From contig JAPMTX010000148.1 in assembly GCA_026552855.1 (NCBI GenBank), positions 1 to 41,608 on the forward strand: a stretch of 41,608 bases of DNA, read 5' to 3'. This DNA is from Candidatus Methanoperedens sp. (GTDB lineage: Archaea > Halobacteriota > Methanosarcinia > Methanosarcinales > Methanoperedenaceae). The notes under the pieces are model-generated. The model ran no database searches and was not told the DNA's origin. It saw only the letters and a program-made list of their open reading frames with translations. Positions 1 through 7,391 of this stretch are shown here, piece by piece. Positions within the stretch are counted from its first letter, which is position 1; each line of letters begins with the position of its first letter. The translations under genes were made by a program, and so were the position numbers.

Positions 1-1
1 G

Positions 2-127
2 ATTCAGAAGATTACTCATAAGATGGGAGAAAAAACTTCAGAATTATATAGCACTACTACATTTCGCATGCGCATGGATTACTTACAGGGCAGCTGGACT
101 TTTCGGATAGGCTCTAAGTACATCTAA
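2..127 (+). CDS. C-terminal fragment of an unrecognised protein, cut by the window edge
   Basis: A frame is open from the first bases of the window to a TAA at 125-127 (41 codons). The translated tail is hydrophilic and mixed, ending FRIGSKYI, and has a protein-like composition. I do not recognise a family. It would converge on the Lrp-type gene that ends at 186. Because the 5' part is missing it could be a chance open frame; confidence is low. Confidence 0.3.
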   Translation: MQKITHKMGEKTSELYSTTTFRMRMDYLQGSWTFRIGSKYI

Positions 128-185
128 TATCTACCTAATAGAACAAGCGCTATCCAGGGTATCTACCGGAGCCCTGCTCCATTTT

Positions 186-764
186 TCATTTCCAGATATT
201 CCCGCTATAACTGTTCGTCACCGGACACCCGAGGCACCTGTTCGATATATGATGCACGCACTCCTTGCAGTTGCACCCGTTACCGCACGGCGGCAAATCG
301 CTAAAATCAAAATTCATCCTCAAAGGCATGATGAGGTCTTTCATCGGGGCGATCACAATGCTTACCTCCGCGTTCTTTACAAGCGGGTTATTCCGCAGGT
401 GCCCGTCCACGATAGCCTCAAGGGTAGAGATATCCTCGCCTATGAAGAAAAGGCACAGGTTATGTCTTCCTGATACTATAAGCCCGTTCAGGAAATACGG
501 GCAGTCCTTGAATATCTCAAGAACCGATGATGTATTGCTGGCTATCACGTCTACCTTTGCCATGTAGAGGTTCACTTTCCGGAGGTTCATCCCCACAACA
601 TGCGCCAGCGCTCCTTTCTGTTTTAGCTTATGTATCCTGGCGCTGACCGAAGGCTGGGATATCTTCAGTTTTTCTGCAATATCGCTCTGGGACATCTCAG
701 GGTTTTTCTCAAGCAGGGATAATAGCTCTCTGTCTCTCTTATCAAGATCAAGGAATTCTTTCAT
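186..764 (-). CDS. Lrp/AsnC-family transcriptional regulator with C-terminal Cys cluster
   Basis: A 192-residue DNA-binding regulator. Residues about 5-50 form the Lrp/AsnC winged helix (DKRDRELL, then the recognition region SQPSVSARIHKL), and about 60-140 look like the RAM effector/oligomerisation domain. The C-terminus carries six cysteines in a short stretch (pattern CxxxCxCxxC, then CxxC), probably a metal or Fe-S site that is not part of minimal Lrp proteins. The ATG at 762-764 is preferred over a TTG nine codons upstream, because family members begin right at the LDKRD segment. It is divergent from the ferredoxin gene at 924 and may control that gene and itself. An upstream AACTATTTGATA stretch may be its TATA box. 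The ligand is unknown. Confidence 0.85.
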   Translation of the reverse strand: MKEFLDLDKRDRELLSLLEKNPEMSQSDIAEKLKISQPSVSARIHKLKQKGALAHVVGMNLRKVNLYMAKVDVIASNTSSVLEIFKDCPYFLNGLIVSGRHNLCLFFIGEDISTLEAIVDGHLRNNPLVKNAEVSIVIAPMKDLIMPLRMNFDFSDLPPCGNGCNCKECVHHISNRCLGCPVTNSYSGNIWK

Positions 765-849
765 GTACCTGAGTATTCCCTGGAATATCAAATAGTTTTC
801 TATGAATTAAAATTAAAACCCGTTGTTTTGCTATAATATATAGTGAATA

Positions 850-923
850 AGTTTATAAGTTATAACATTCAACTAATAATCATATATTAAGCCATTAGAT
901 AAGAAGTATAGCAGGAGAGAAAC
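850..923 (+). promoter_or_regulatory. Promoter and ribosome binding site of the ferredoxin gene
   Basis: TTTATAAG at 852-859 is a good archaeal TATA box, predicting a start near 880. AGGAGA at 913-918 lies five bases before the ATG at 924. The short divergent space to the Lrp-type gene is a likely site of its control. Confidence 0.6.
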
Positions 924-1667
924 ATGAAAAGGAAAATAGTATCCATAGACGAAGAGAAGTGCAACGGCTGCGGTCTGTGCATACCCAACTGCGCTGAAGG
1001 CGCGATCAAGATCATAGGCGGGAAAGCAAAACTTGTAGATGACAGGTTCTGCGACGGTCTTGGGGCATGCCTGGGGCATTGCCCGCAGGATGCAATTGTG
1101 ATAACTGAAAGGGATGCGCCGGATTTCGATGAGGAAGCGGTGAAAAAGCACCTGAACTCAATAAGCAAACCCGGGAGGATGCACCAGGCAATGCCTCATT
1201 CCTGTCCCGGCAGCATGGCGATGGATTTTAGAGGCGAGAGAAGGACTGCCGGAGGAACTCAGGCGGGAACCCCGGCGCGGCAGAACTCTGAATTGAGGCA
1301 GTGGCCCGTGCAACTGACGCTCGTCTCACCTGAAGCGCCCTACTTTAAGGATTGCGAACTGCTCGTGGCTGCGGACTGCGTCCCGTTCGCCTACCCGAAC
1401 TTCCACTCGGATTTCCTTGCCGGGAAATCGCTGATAATAGGCTGCCCAAAGCTGGATGACGCCGAGTTCTATATAGACAAGCTCACTGAGATGCTGAAGA
1501 AGAACAATATCAAAGGGATCACACTTGTCAACATGGAGGTGCCGTGCTGCTTCGGGCTTCAGAGGATTGTAGAAGAGGCTGTGCAGAGGTCAGGGAAAGT
1601 CCTTCCGATACATCAGACGGTAATAACAATAAGAGGAGAAAAGCAACAGGTTAATGGGCTGCATTGA
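924..1667 (+). CDS. 4Fe-4S ferredoxin-domain protein
   Basis: A 247-residue cytosolic iron-sulfur protein, likely an electron carrier. The N-terminal 60 residues hold two cluster motifs: a canonical CNGCGLCIPNC and an atypical second one, CDGLGACLGHCP, in which the first spacing is Cx5C. The remaining part (about 125-247) has further cysteines (ADCVP, IIGCP, PCCFG) and resembles the extra domain of ferredoxin proteins common in strict anaerobes. The start is fixed by AGGAGA five bases upstream. It overlaps the next gene by 14 bases, so the two are probably co-translated. The physiological partner is not evident from the sequence. Confidence 0.85.
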   Translation: MKRKIVSIDEEKCNGCGLCIPNCAEGAIKIIGGKAKLVDDRFCDGLGACLGHCPQDAIVITERDAPDFDEEAVKKHLNSISKPGRMHQAMPHSCPGSMAMDFRGERRTAGGTQAGTPARQNSELRQWPVQLTLVSPEAPYFKDCELLVAADCVPFAYPNFHSDFLAGKSLIIGCPKLDDAEFYIDKLTEMLKKNNIKGITLVNMEVPCCFGLQRIVEEAVQRSGKVLPIHQTVITIRGEKQQVNGLH

Positions 1668-1926
1668 CGAGCTTGAATACGAGATACTGCTCCCTGCCAC
1701 TTCTATCAAGGAATGCGCCGATTATATCAAGCGAAATTTCAAGGAAATATATTACGTGCAGCAGGGATACAGGATATTCGATACTTATCTGATAGGCAAC
1801 AATCCCATACCTGTGGCTGTGGAAGACGATGATATCATCATTCCCTATGTCAAGCCCTGCCACGGATGCTTTGTTCTGAGGATAAAAGAGAGACATGAGG
1901 TTGAGCGGTTGAGGGCAGGGAAATAG
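1654..1926 (+). CDS. Small conserved protein, possibly DUF1894-like (methanogenesis-associated)
   Basis: Ninety residues with a conserved-looking core (YEILLPATS, FDTYLIGNNPIPVAVE, IPYVKPCHGCFVLRI). From memory this resembles the DUF1894 family of methanogens and relatives, which is linked to methanogenesis but has no assigned reaction; I cannot verify this. The ATG lies inside the 3' end of the ferredoxin gene, with GGAG-rich sequence upstream at 1634-1639, so translation is likely coupled. The CHGC pair could bind metal. The overlap suggests it works with the ferredoxin. Confidence 0.65.
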   Translation: MGCIDELEYEILLPATSIKECADYIKRNFKEIYYVQQGYRIFDTYLIGNNPIPVAVEDDDIIIPYVKPCHGCFVLRIKERHEVERLRAGK

Positions 1927-1934
1927 GGCAGGTC

Positions 1935-2504
1935 TCAATCTTTTCTATTTTCATAATAATAGACCTGGATGACAGCCTTATCTTTCAGGAAATCTATCTC
2001 ATCGATGGATATCCTCTGGACGTTAAGACCCGTCCTCTTCCGCAGGTCATCGATGAGCGCCTGATGGTGCTCAGGTTTGATCATCTCTATATTCTCGTAC
2101 TGGATGACCTTTGATAGTTCTTTTTTCAATAAGAAGTTGCTCTCAAGTGCGTATGTGAACGCAAGGATGAGGGAATTGAGCATCAGAAGCTCTTCCCAGC
2201 TTCCTTTCATGATCGCGGTAATCATGCCGATGGCTATGAACAGGAAAAGGTAGGTCATGTCTTTCATCGAGATGCCCTCTGTCCTGTAGCGGAGCATGGA
2301 AAATACTGCAAAAAGACCGAAAGCAGCTCCGATTGACATCTCAACCGTGTTCAACAGGATTGTGATCAGAAAAATGGTAAGATTGAAAATAAAAAACGTA
2401 AAGAAGAACTCTATTTTCTTATAATTAGGATAATAGATAAGGCGAAGTAAGATAAACACCGATACAAAATCCACTGCCAGGCGAATGAAAAAATCTTCGA
2501 TCAT
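1935..2504 (-). CDS. DUF4956-family membrane protein
   Basis: A 189-residue integral membrane protein. Three to four hydrophobic segments lie in the first about 110 residues, including the family-like AAFGLFAVFSMLRYRTEGIS stretch between helices, followed by a soluble C-terminal domain of about 80 residues. It matches DUF4956, commonly found beside a VTC-domain protein as here. Its ATG overlaps the stop of the upstream VTC gene by four bases (ATGA), so the two are translationally coupled. Function is not established; a role in a membrane polyphosphate or anionic-polymer system is suggested only by the neighbour. Confidence 0.8.
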   Translation of the reverse strand: MIEDFFIRLAVDFVSVFILLRLIYYPNYKKIEFFFTFFIFNLTIFLITILLNTVEMSIGAAFGLFAVFSMLRYRTEGISMKDMTYLFLFIAIGMITAIMKGSWEELLMLNSLILAFTYALESNFLLKKELSKVIQYENIEMIKPEHHQALIDDLRKRTGLNVQRISIDEIDFLKDKAVIQVYYYENRKD

Positions 2505-3247
2505 GACATCACCTTATTCATGATCAATAACCTCGGCTTGAAATTATTTTTTTTAACCTGCTCATAGAGGGATATCACGCCAAGGCAGTACTTGCTGATC
2601 GAGCCCTCGCGTATATGGTTCTGCCTCATTACCCTGATAAACGGGGAAGGCGAGGATTTTTCCTGCTTTACCTCGGCAATGACGAGGTTGTTGAAATATT
2701 TATTGGCAGCCTCATTCCTGAAGTTCAGATTGACATCTATGGTGAGCCTTTCCCTGGAAAATTTGTTCACAAGGGTTATCCTCGAATAATTAACCCATAG
2801 TTTCGGTATCAATGACCCCGGATCAAGAGGTGTTTTTTCGTGTATCAGGTGCTGTACCTCATCCTCTATCTTATATCCGGTCCCGTTCCTCCTGATGCGG
2901 TCTTTTATAGTCCTTCCCCTGTTGTTCTTAAATTTGATCTCAAAGAAGTTCAGATCGGATTCCACATATCTCCTGTACCTTACTTTGTAGCGGTTGAGTT
3001 TGCCGTTCTGGTGCTTTAAATACAACTGGAAATCCTCGGTATCAAAATACAGCGTTTCATACCTGCTTATTCTTGAGTTTGCGACCTCAAGTATGCGATA
3101 ATGACCTGATATTTGCCCGAGGAAGATTGGAAGCTGCTCGATCCTGAATATAAATTTAGTATCCGTTCTATCCATCAGCCTGACGTTATCCATTTGCTCA
3201 AGGCTGATAGGCTCAAATCTTAAGAGGGCTTGGAATAAGGCATCCAT
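2501..3247 (-). CDS. VTC-domain (polyphosphate polymerase-like) protein
   Basis: A 248-residue protein with the tunnel-fold VTC domain, related to the catalytic domain of yeast VTC4. Charged strand motifs typical of the tunnel are visible: RTDTKFIF near residue 30, YETLYFDTEDF, RYKVRYRRY, FFEIKFKNNRGR, and IDVNLNFR and VIAEVKQEKS near the C-terminal half. In VTC proteins such residues bind the phosphate chain and metal. First gene of a two-gene unit with the DUF4956 protein. Bacterial and archaeal VTC proteins are often next to CotH-like kinases; none is seen here. Polyphosphate synthesis is an inference from the family. Confidence 0.8.
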   Translation of the reverse strand: MDALFQALLRFEPISLEQMDNVRLMDRTDTKFIFRIEQLPIFLGQISGHYRILEVANSRISRYETLYFDTEDFQLYLKHQNGKLNRYKVRYRRYVESDLNFFEIKFKNNRGRTIKDRIRRNGTGYKIEDEVQHLIHEKTPLDPGSLIPKLWVNYSRITLVNKFSRERLTIDVNLNFRNEAANKYFNNLVIAEVKQEKSSPSPFIRVMRQNHIREGSISKYCLGVISLYEQVKKNNFKPRLLIMNKVMS

Positions 3248-3330
3248 ATTGATCCGCTGGTGACTTTTATTGATGAAGATACCATCTCCTATCTCTACTG
3301 CATCCTGCTGCGCACCGACGACCTCCTATT

Positions 3331-3543
3331 TTATAGTTGATTGCACCGGATTATACTCTTATCTTGCCGTACCCTCGGCGAGTATAATGTCCTTCTTACC
3401 ACACCATTGTCTGTTAAATTTTTTTTATCGTATTTAAAAGTATCTTTCCCGGCATTGAACGTGCGGTATCTGGTTATCTTCCCGTTGAAATCTTTTAAAG
3501 GCTTTGCAATAAACCTGTTGAAAAAATCAATACCATAAATTAA
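3331..3543 (-). pseudogene. Possible coding remnant in the gap upstream of the VTC gene
   Basis: The gap 3248-3616 holds no complete gene. On the minus strand a frame of about 70 codons is open up to a TAA at 3331-3333, with protein-like segments such as DFFNRFIAKPLKDFNGKITR and LYSPRVRQDKS, but it has no ATG, GTG or TTG start and is preceded by an in-frame stop. It may be the tail of a decayed gene lost beside the VTC/DUF4956 pair. A chance open frame is possible. The right end of the gap holds the AT-rich upstream region of moaA. Confidence 0.25.
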
Positions 3544-3616
3544 TTAAGCTCCGAATCGAATAACATCCGAACTGAATATCCAGCAAGAAAAAACATCAGG
3601 GTAACACCGAATTTCC

Positions 3617-4519
3617 ATGAATAACACGCTCACAGATCGCTACGGCAGGGTTATAAAAAGTCTTCGCATCTCTATAACTAAAAGATGCAACCTGAACTGC
3701 ATCTACTGTCACCAGGAAGGGGAGAACAGTAATACCGGGCAGGAGATATCAGGAGATACAATCGCAAAGATAGTAGCCTCAGCGACTGGATTTGGTGTAG
3801 ATAAGGTAAAGTTCTCAGGAGGGGAACCGCTGTTGCGGAGCGATTTTGAGGATATAATAGCTGCGCTCCCGGAATTAAAAAATATCTCAGCTACAACTAA
3901 CGGCATTCTCCTGTCGCAGCGTGCTGCCTCTCTTGCAGACAGCGGTCTTGACAGGGTGAACATAAGCCTCCCATCGCTGAACAAAGAGCACTACGGAGCC
4001 GTAACAGGCTCACCGCAGGCATTTCCCAGGGTGCTTGAGGGTATAACTGCAGCCCTTGATGCCGGATTGGTCCCTATCAAACTTAACATGGTGCTTTTAA
4101 AAGGCATCAACGCCTCTGAGATCGATGATGCTATCAGTTTTACAGGAAGGTATGGAGGGGATGTGATATTGCAACTGATAGAACTCATGAACTTTAAAAA
4201 TACGGAGCGGTTCATAGTTGACATAGACGGCGTGGAGAGAATGCTTGAGTCCAGAGCCTCTCAGGTCAAAGAGCGGCTGATGCACCGCAGGAAGAAGTAC
4301 TTCATAGACGGGGTCGAGGTCGAGCTTGTCAGACCCATAGATAACTCCAGGTTCTGCGCCAACTGCAACCGTCTGCGCGTGACTGCCAGTGGAAAGTTGA
4401 AACCCTGCCTTATGAGGAATGATAACCTGATCGATGTCGGTGAGGGTGCTTCTCCAGAAGAGATCAAAGAACTGCTTAAAAAGGCTGCAGGGATCAGGGA
4501 GCCATTCTATAAGGGGTAA
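3617..4519 (+). CDS. moaA: GTP 3',8-cyclase MoaA (molybdenum/tungsten cofactor biosynthesis)
   Basis: A 300-residue radical SAM enzyme making the first step of molybdopterin synthesis, GTP to 3',8-cyclo-7,8-dihydro-GTP. The N-terminal SAM cluster motif is CNLNCIYC (about residues 24-31), followed by the SAM-binding KFSGGEPLLR. The C-terminal second cluster is visible as CANCNRLR and CLMR, with the usual 13-residue spacing. Length is typical for archaeal MoaA. It stands alone on the plus strand; no other moa genes are in the window, although a tungstate transporter and a ModE-like regulator about 10 kb away serve the same cofactor. Confidence 0.95.
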   Translation: MNNTLTDRYGRVIKSLRISITKRCNLNCIYCHQEGENSNTGQEISGDTIAKIVASATGFGVDKVKFSGGEPLLRSDFEDIIAALPELKNISATTNGILLSQRAASLADSGLDRVNISLPSLNKEHYGAVTGSPQAFPRVLEGITAALDAGLVPIKLNMVLLKGINASEIDDAISFTGRYGGDVILQLIELMNFKNTERFIVDIDGVERMLESRASQVKERLMHRRKKYFIDGVEVELVRPIDNSRFCANCNRLRVTASGKLKPCLMRNDNLIDVGEGASPEEIKELLKKAAGIREPFYKG

Positions 4520-4580
4520 ATATACAATTAAAAGTTATGAAAATCGATATCTATAGCAGCTTATTCAACATCAATAAAAA

Positions 4581-4600
4581 CCGAAAACTATTTAAATATC
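4581..4600 (+). promoter_or_regulatory. BRE/TATA promoter of small RNA element copy 1
   Basis: CCGAAAACTATTTAAATA reads as BRE plus TATA. It lies 42 bases before the first base of the copy 1 stem (4623), placing the expected start almost exactly at the stem. The same CCGAAAACTAT string precedes copy 3 on the other strand at 18773-18763. Confidence 0.6.
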
Positions 4601-4620
4601 CTGTTCGATAATGGACGAAC

Positions 4621-4705
4621 TAGATAAGCGGGTTTCTATTTTAAAGATACCACCCACTCCCTAACCCTCCACTTTTACCCGCTTATCCTACTTATCTTTA
4701 ATAAG
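4621..4705 (+). ncRNA. Candidate small structured RNA, copy 1 of 3
   Basis: Arms GATAAGCGGGT (4623-4633) and ACCCGCTTATC (4677-4687) form a perfect 11 bp stem that closes a 43-base loop. The loop has a U-run (CTATTTTAAAG) and then a C-rich tract (CCACCCACTCCC followed by CCCTCC). The strand is chosen from the TATA box at 4588-4597. After the stem comes CTACTTATCTTTAATAAG, itself a small hairpin and related to the 3' flanks of copies 2 and 3. The 3' arm ends exactly before the stop codon of the regulator on the other strand, so an RNA running on would be antisense to that mRNA's 3' end. Not recognised as a known RNA family. Confidence 0.5.
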
Positions 4706-5029
4706 GCGTAAAATCCACTGGGAGAGGGGTTCGCAGTGCTGGGGTACACATTCAAGAGTACAGCCTGTGCAGGGGGAGAACATATCCCCGACCAGAAGCA
4801 AACTGAAATCCTTAACCTGCGGTTCCACTTTCTCGACATACTTTATGCGGAACGTCCTTGCGCCCTTATCAGATTCCTGTTCCCTGCTGATTATCCCTTC
4901 TTTTTCGAACTTGTCGATTATGCGTGAGCATTTGCGGCGGTCTATCTCAGCCTTTTTCCAGAGTTCGTTCTGTAAAATCCCTTTTTTCCTGGATTTTATT
5001 AATTTCAGGACTATCTCTTCGGCTTCCAT
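4688..5029 (-). CDS. Winged-helix regulator with C-terminal four-Cys motif
   Basis: A 113-residue protein. Residues 1-75 form a winged helix of the archaeal MarR/Lrp-like type (GILQNELWKKAEIDRRKCSR, FEKEGIISRE). The C-terminus holds CTGCTLECVPQHC, four cysteines that could bind zinc or an Fe-S cluster, so the protein may sense redox or metal. It starts one base after the Lsm gene stop, indicating one operon. DNA targets are unknown. The first gene at the window start is also a winged-helix regulator with a C-terminal Cys cluster. Confidence 0.8.
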   Translation of the reverse strand: MEAEEIVLKLIKSRKKGILQNELWKKAEIDRRKCSRIIDKFEKEGIISREQESDKGARTFRIKYVEKVEPQVKDFSLLLVGDMFSPCTGCTLECVPQHCEPLSQWILRLIKDK

Positions 5030-5030
5030 T

Positions 5031-5255
5031 CTACTCCCCTACAGGGCATAGCAGGATTATGTTATTGCCTCTCAGGACAACCGAACCAAGGGAGCGCGAT
5101 TTTGCTCCGCCCGCGATCTCAAATGTATCTACAAGGTGCAGGTTAAGATTATCATCCACGCTCTCAAGCCTGCCTTCAAGTGTATTTTTATCACCTTTCA
5201 TCTCAACCTGTACGCGCGTACCTATCAATGTCTGAACTTTTTTGTTAGGGAACAA
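5031..5255 (-). CDS. Archaeal Sm/Lsm RNA-binding protein (SmAP)
   Basis: A 74-residue Sm-fold protein that would form a ring binding U-rich RNA. The Sm1 motif is visible as VEMKGDKNTLEGRLESVDDN and Sm2 as LGSVVLRGNNIILLCP, each with the expected Gly and Asn positions. The start is a TTG at 5253-5255, supported by GGAGGT six bases upstream on the minus strand; no ATG fits. It is the first gene of a two-gene operon with the four-Cys regulator, and it lies within about 350 bases of candidate small RNA copy 1, whose loop carries a U-run. Confidence 0.92.
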   Translation of the reverse strand: MFPNKKVQTLIGTRVQVEMKGDKNTLEGRLESVDDNLNLHLVDTFEIAGGAKSRSLGSVVLRGNNIILLCPVGE

Positions 5256-5292
5256 GATTAGACCTCCAGTCCTTTTTATTTCGTTTAGTACT

Positions 5293-6003
5293 TCAATTTT
5301 TGCATAGGTTTGCTATCGCTCTTGAAATACTTTGCGGATGGTCAAGCACTGTTATACCTTCAAGCTCCCTCAATATCCCGACGTTCCTTGCATCCACGTC
5401 GCGTACTTTGAGCTTTGCCATCCCCCCTCTTATCGCACCATAGCTGCAAAGCTTCACGCATAACCCACATCCGCTGCACCTGAGCAGGTTTATCTGGTCT
5501 GCAACCGCCTGTTCGGGGCAGCTCTCAGCCGGGGGGCAGAGTTTGCAATCCATGCATATTTCCCTGTCTTTGGAGAACGGCATCTTTGACTCAATCGTGC
5601 CTGCGATATCGACCGGGACTATATAGACAGGCACGCCGCCTTTCGCAGCCTGCGCCACTGCATTGGTCACGATGGTATCAGCTATCCCGTAAGCAATCTT
5701 GGCTGCGGTATTGGACGTGGCTGGTGAGACTACAAGGGCGTCGTATTTTTGCAGCAGGAACCTCCCCGCCTTGGGGTTGCTTGCTCCCTGCTCCCGCTCG
5801 AAGAAGCGCTCCTCAAGGTAGCCGCCAGGGGAGATGCCTGAGAGCTCGCCGGCTAACCCGTACATGCGGATTACCTCTTCGCCTGCCCGCGATACAAAAG
5901 AAGTGACCTTCAAATCCGGTGTTGTTTCTTTAAGTTTTTTAAAAACCTCGAAAGTTTCACGCAGGAAGTGACCTGCGCCTGTGATTGCCCATGCGATTCT
6001 CAT
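5293..6003 (-). CDS. Archaeoflavoprotein, DmrX/MJ0208-like (probable dihydromethanopterin reductase)
   Basis: A 236-residue flavoprotein. The first about 155 residues form a flavodoxin-like/flavoprotein decarboxylase-type FMN fold (WAITGAGH, DALVVSPATSNTAAKIA). Residues about 160-205 carry two Fe-S motifs (CMDCKLCPPAESCP and CSGCGLCVKLCSYGA). This layout matches the archaeoflavoprotein family that includes the DmrB/DmrX dihydromethanopterin reductases of Methanosarcina and relatives, which reduce H2-methanopterin to tetrahydromethanopterin. The reaction is inferred from family; the electron donor is likely a ferredoxin. It has its own upstream region at 6004-6150 shared with the divergent membrane protein gene. 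Confidence 0.8.
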   Translation of the reverse strand: MRIAWAITGAGHFLRETFEVFKKLKETTPDLKVTSFVSRAGEEVIRMYGLAGELSGISPGGYLEERFFEREQGASNPKAGRFLLQKYDALVVSPATSNTAAKIAYGIADTIVTNAVAQAAKGGVPVYIVPVDIAGTIESKMPFSKDREICMDCKLCPPAESCPEQAVADQINLLRCSGCGLCVKLCSYGAIRGGMAKLKVRDVDARNVGILRELEGITVLDHPQSISRAIANLCKN

Positions 6004-6150
6004 GATATGTTCTTATATCTGGCGGACACTTTTTAGCCGCAGAAAAATCTTTGAATTTAGTACCCAATTAAATTATATAAACTTTAGCTTTTAAGGCTCT
6101 GATTAAACTTATATCTAAAGAAATTCAAGTGATAAAGAGGGAGCCCTGAA

Positions 6151-6975
6151 ATGGTCGATAATACCAGCCAAGTTGAAATCAAAGCTAATAAAATTGAAAG
6201 TTTCCTATTAAAAGATTACGAGCTGAAACTCCAGTACCTTAATAACCATTTTACAAGGATGTGGAGCCGTTTTCAATACTATCTTGTATTCGAGACTGCC
6301 CTTGTTGCTGCATTCTTGGGCTTATTCAGAGATGTAAAAGGTTTATCGATTTTTGGCATTCCTATTACTGTAATAGGTTTACTGTCCAGTATTCTCTGGT
6401 ACATTGCCGGCGCTGAAGATCGTTATCTCGTTGTGCTTTACAGACAACAACATGTTAAACATGCCAAGGAACGGTATGTAAAACAAATCGGAGTTGAAAC
6501 CGAATTGGCAGATTATCCCTATGTTGGTGAAATCAAAAAGACCGAAGAAATTGAACCAATAGAACAAAAGGTGTACCAATGGAGGTTAGAAGAGATCAGT
6601 ACCACGAAATTAGCGGCAGTTGTTCCTTTTCTTTTTATTCTATGGTGGGTAACTTTGATTGCTTTGATGGGAAGTATGATTTTATTAGGGATATTAGCAG
6701 TTACTACTGGGGCAACTTATGGCTACTTAAAACCCGGTAAAGAGTACCGTAAAATGTTGTTCAAAAAAGGGATTTTGATAGGTACAATACTCGCTCTAAT
6801 CTTTGCGGGACTAATGGTAGTGGGCAGTGAATTTCTACTGCTTGGCAAAGGGGCAGGAGTATCTGCATCCGTCGAAATAATAATCCTCCCAGTACTTTTT
6901 ATCATCGGCACATTTATAGGGGATCGGCTTGAAGAGAAAAGTAAAACCAAAGCTGAGATGCACGAGGCAGGGTAG
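6151..6975 (+). CDS. Multi-pass membrane protein of unknown function
   Basis: A 274-residue protein with about six hydrophobic segments: two at about 48-90 (YLVFETALVAAFLGLF, ITVIGLLSSILWYIAGA), two at about 150-195, and two at about 208-262. The loop at 95-145 is hydrophilic and likely cytosolic. An amphipathic N-terminus and a charged C-terminal tail flank them. GAGGGAG lies 7-8 bases before the ATG. No transporter or enzyme motif is recognised. It is transcribed alone. Confidence 0.7.
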   Translation: MVDNTSQVEIKANKIESFLLKDYELKLQYLNNHFTRMWSRFQYYLVFETALVAAFLGLFRDVKGLSIFGIPITVIGLLSSILWYIAGAEDRYLVVLYRQQHVKHAKERYVKQIGVETELADYPYVGEIKKTEEIEPIEQKVYQWRLEEISTTKLAAVVPFLFILWWVTLIALMGSMILLGILAVTTGATYGYLKPGKEYRKMLFKKGILIGTILALIFAGLMVVGSEFLLLGKGAGVSASVEIIILPVLFIIGTFIGDRLEEKSKTKAEMHEAG

Positions 6976-7138
6976 AGCATGCTCATGCCTCTATTTTTTA
7001 ATTCCTGAGCCTGATAATATTTGATTTTAGTACCCTGGACGGGCGTATTGTTCCGTTATCAAAAACTCGGTCTGCTTAAACAATATGAAATCCGAGGCAG
7101 CATGGAATTAAAATAACGGCACTAGCCGAAAAGTTATA

Positions 7139-7246
7139 TGCCCAGGACGGGATTCGAGCCCGTGACCTCCAGATTTCTCAGGAGGCATGCGCCTCTTCAG
7201 TTTTACCCTATGAGTCTGGCGCCCTAACCAACTAGGCCACCTGGGC
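7139..7246 (-). tRNA. tRNA-Met (CAT), elongator type, with a 34-nt intron
   Basis: On the minus strand the acceptor arms GCCCAGG and CCTGGGC, a D arm, anticodon stem CCAGA/TCTGG and a T arm with GGGCTCGAATCCC are all present. Discriminator A is at 7139; CCA is not encoded. The anticodon loop reads CTCATA, then an intron (7208-7175), then A. CTCA/TGAG forms the 4 bp central helix, with 3-nt bulges TAG and AAA on opposite strands, a textbook bulge-helix-bulge at the usual 37/38 site. The intron folds on itself through GAGGC/GCCTC. The mature sequence CTCATAATC is the archaeal elongator Met signature, not the initiator. Confidence 0.95.
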
Positions 7247-7391
7247 AAACCCTACCCTACATGCCAAGGATGTATTAAAATATATCGTATTTCGGATTTT
7301 TATACACGACGATATAAGTAATCGGACGAACTGAGGATATTCTTATATACCGGTAGCAGAAGAATGCTCTAATCTCAAATCCGCAAATCCC

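Noticed and set aside
4623-4687. The stem-loop as a plain intrinsic terminator of moaA or of the convergent regulator
   Set aside because: The loop is 43 bases, no T-run follows, and a promoter at fixed spacing precedes all three copies.
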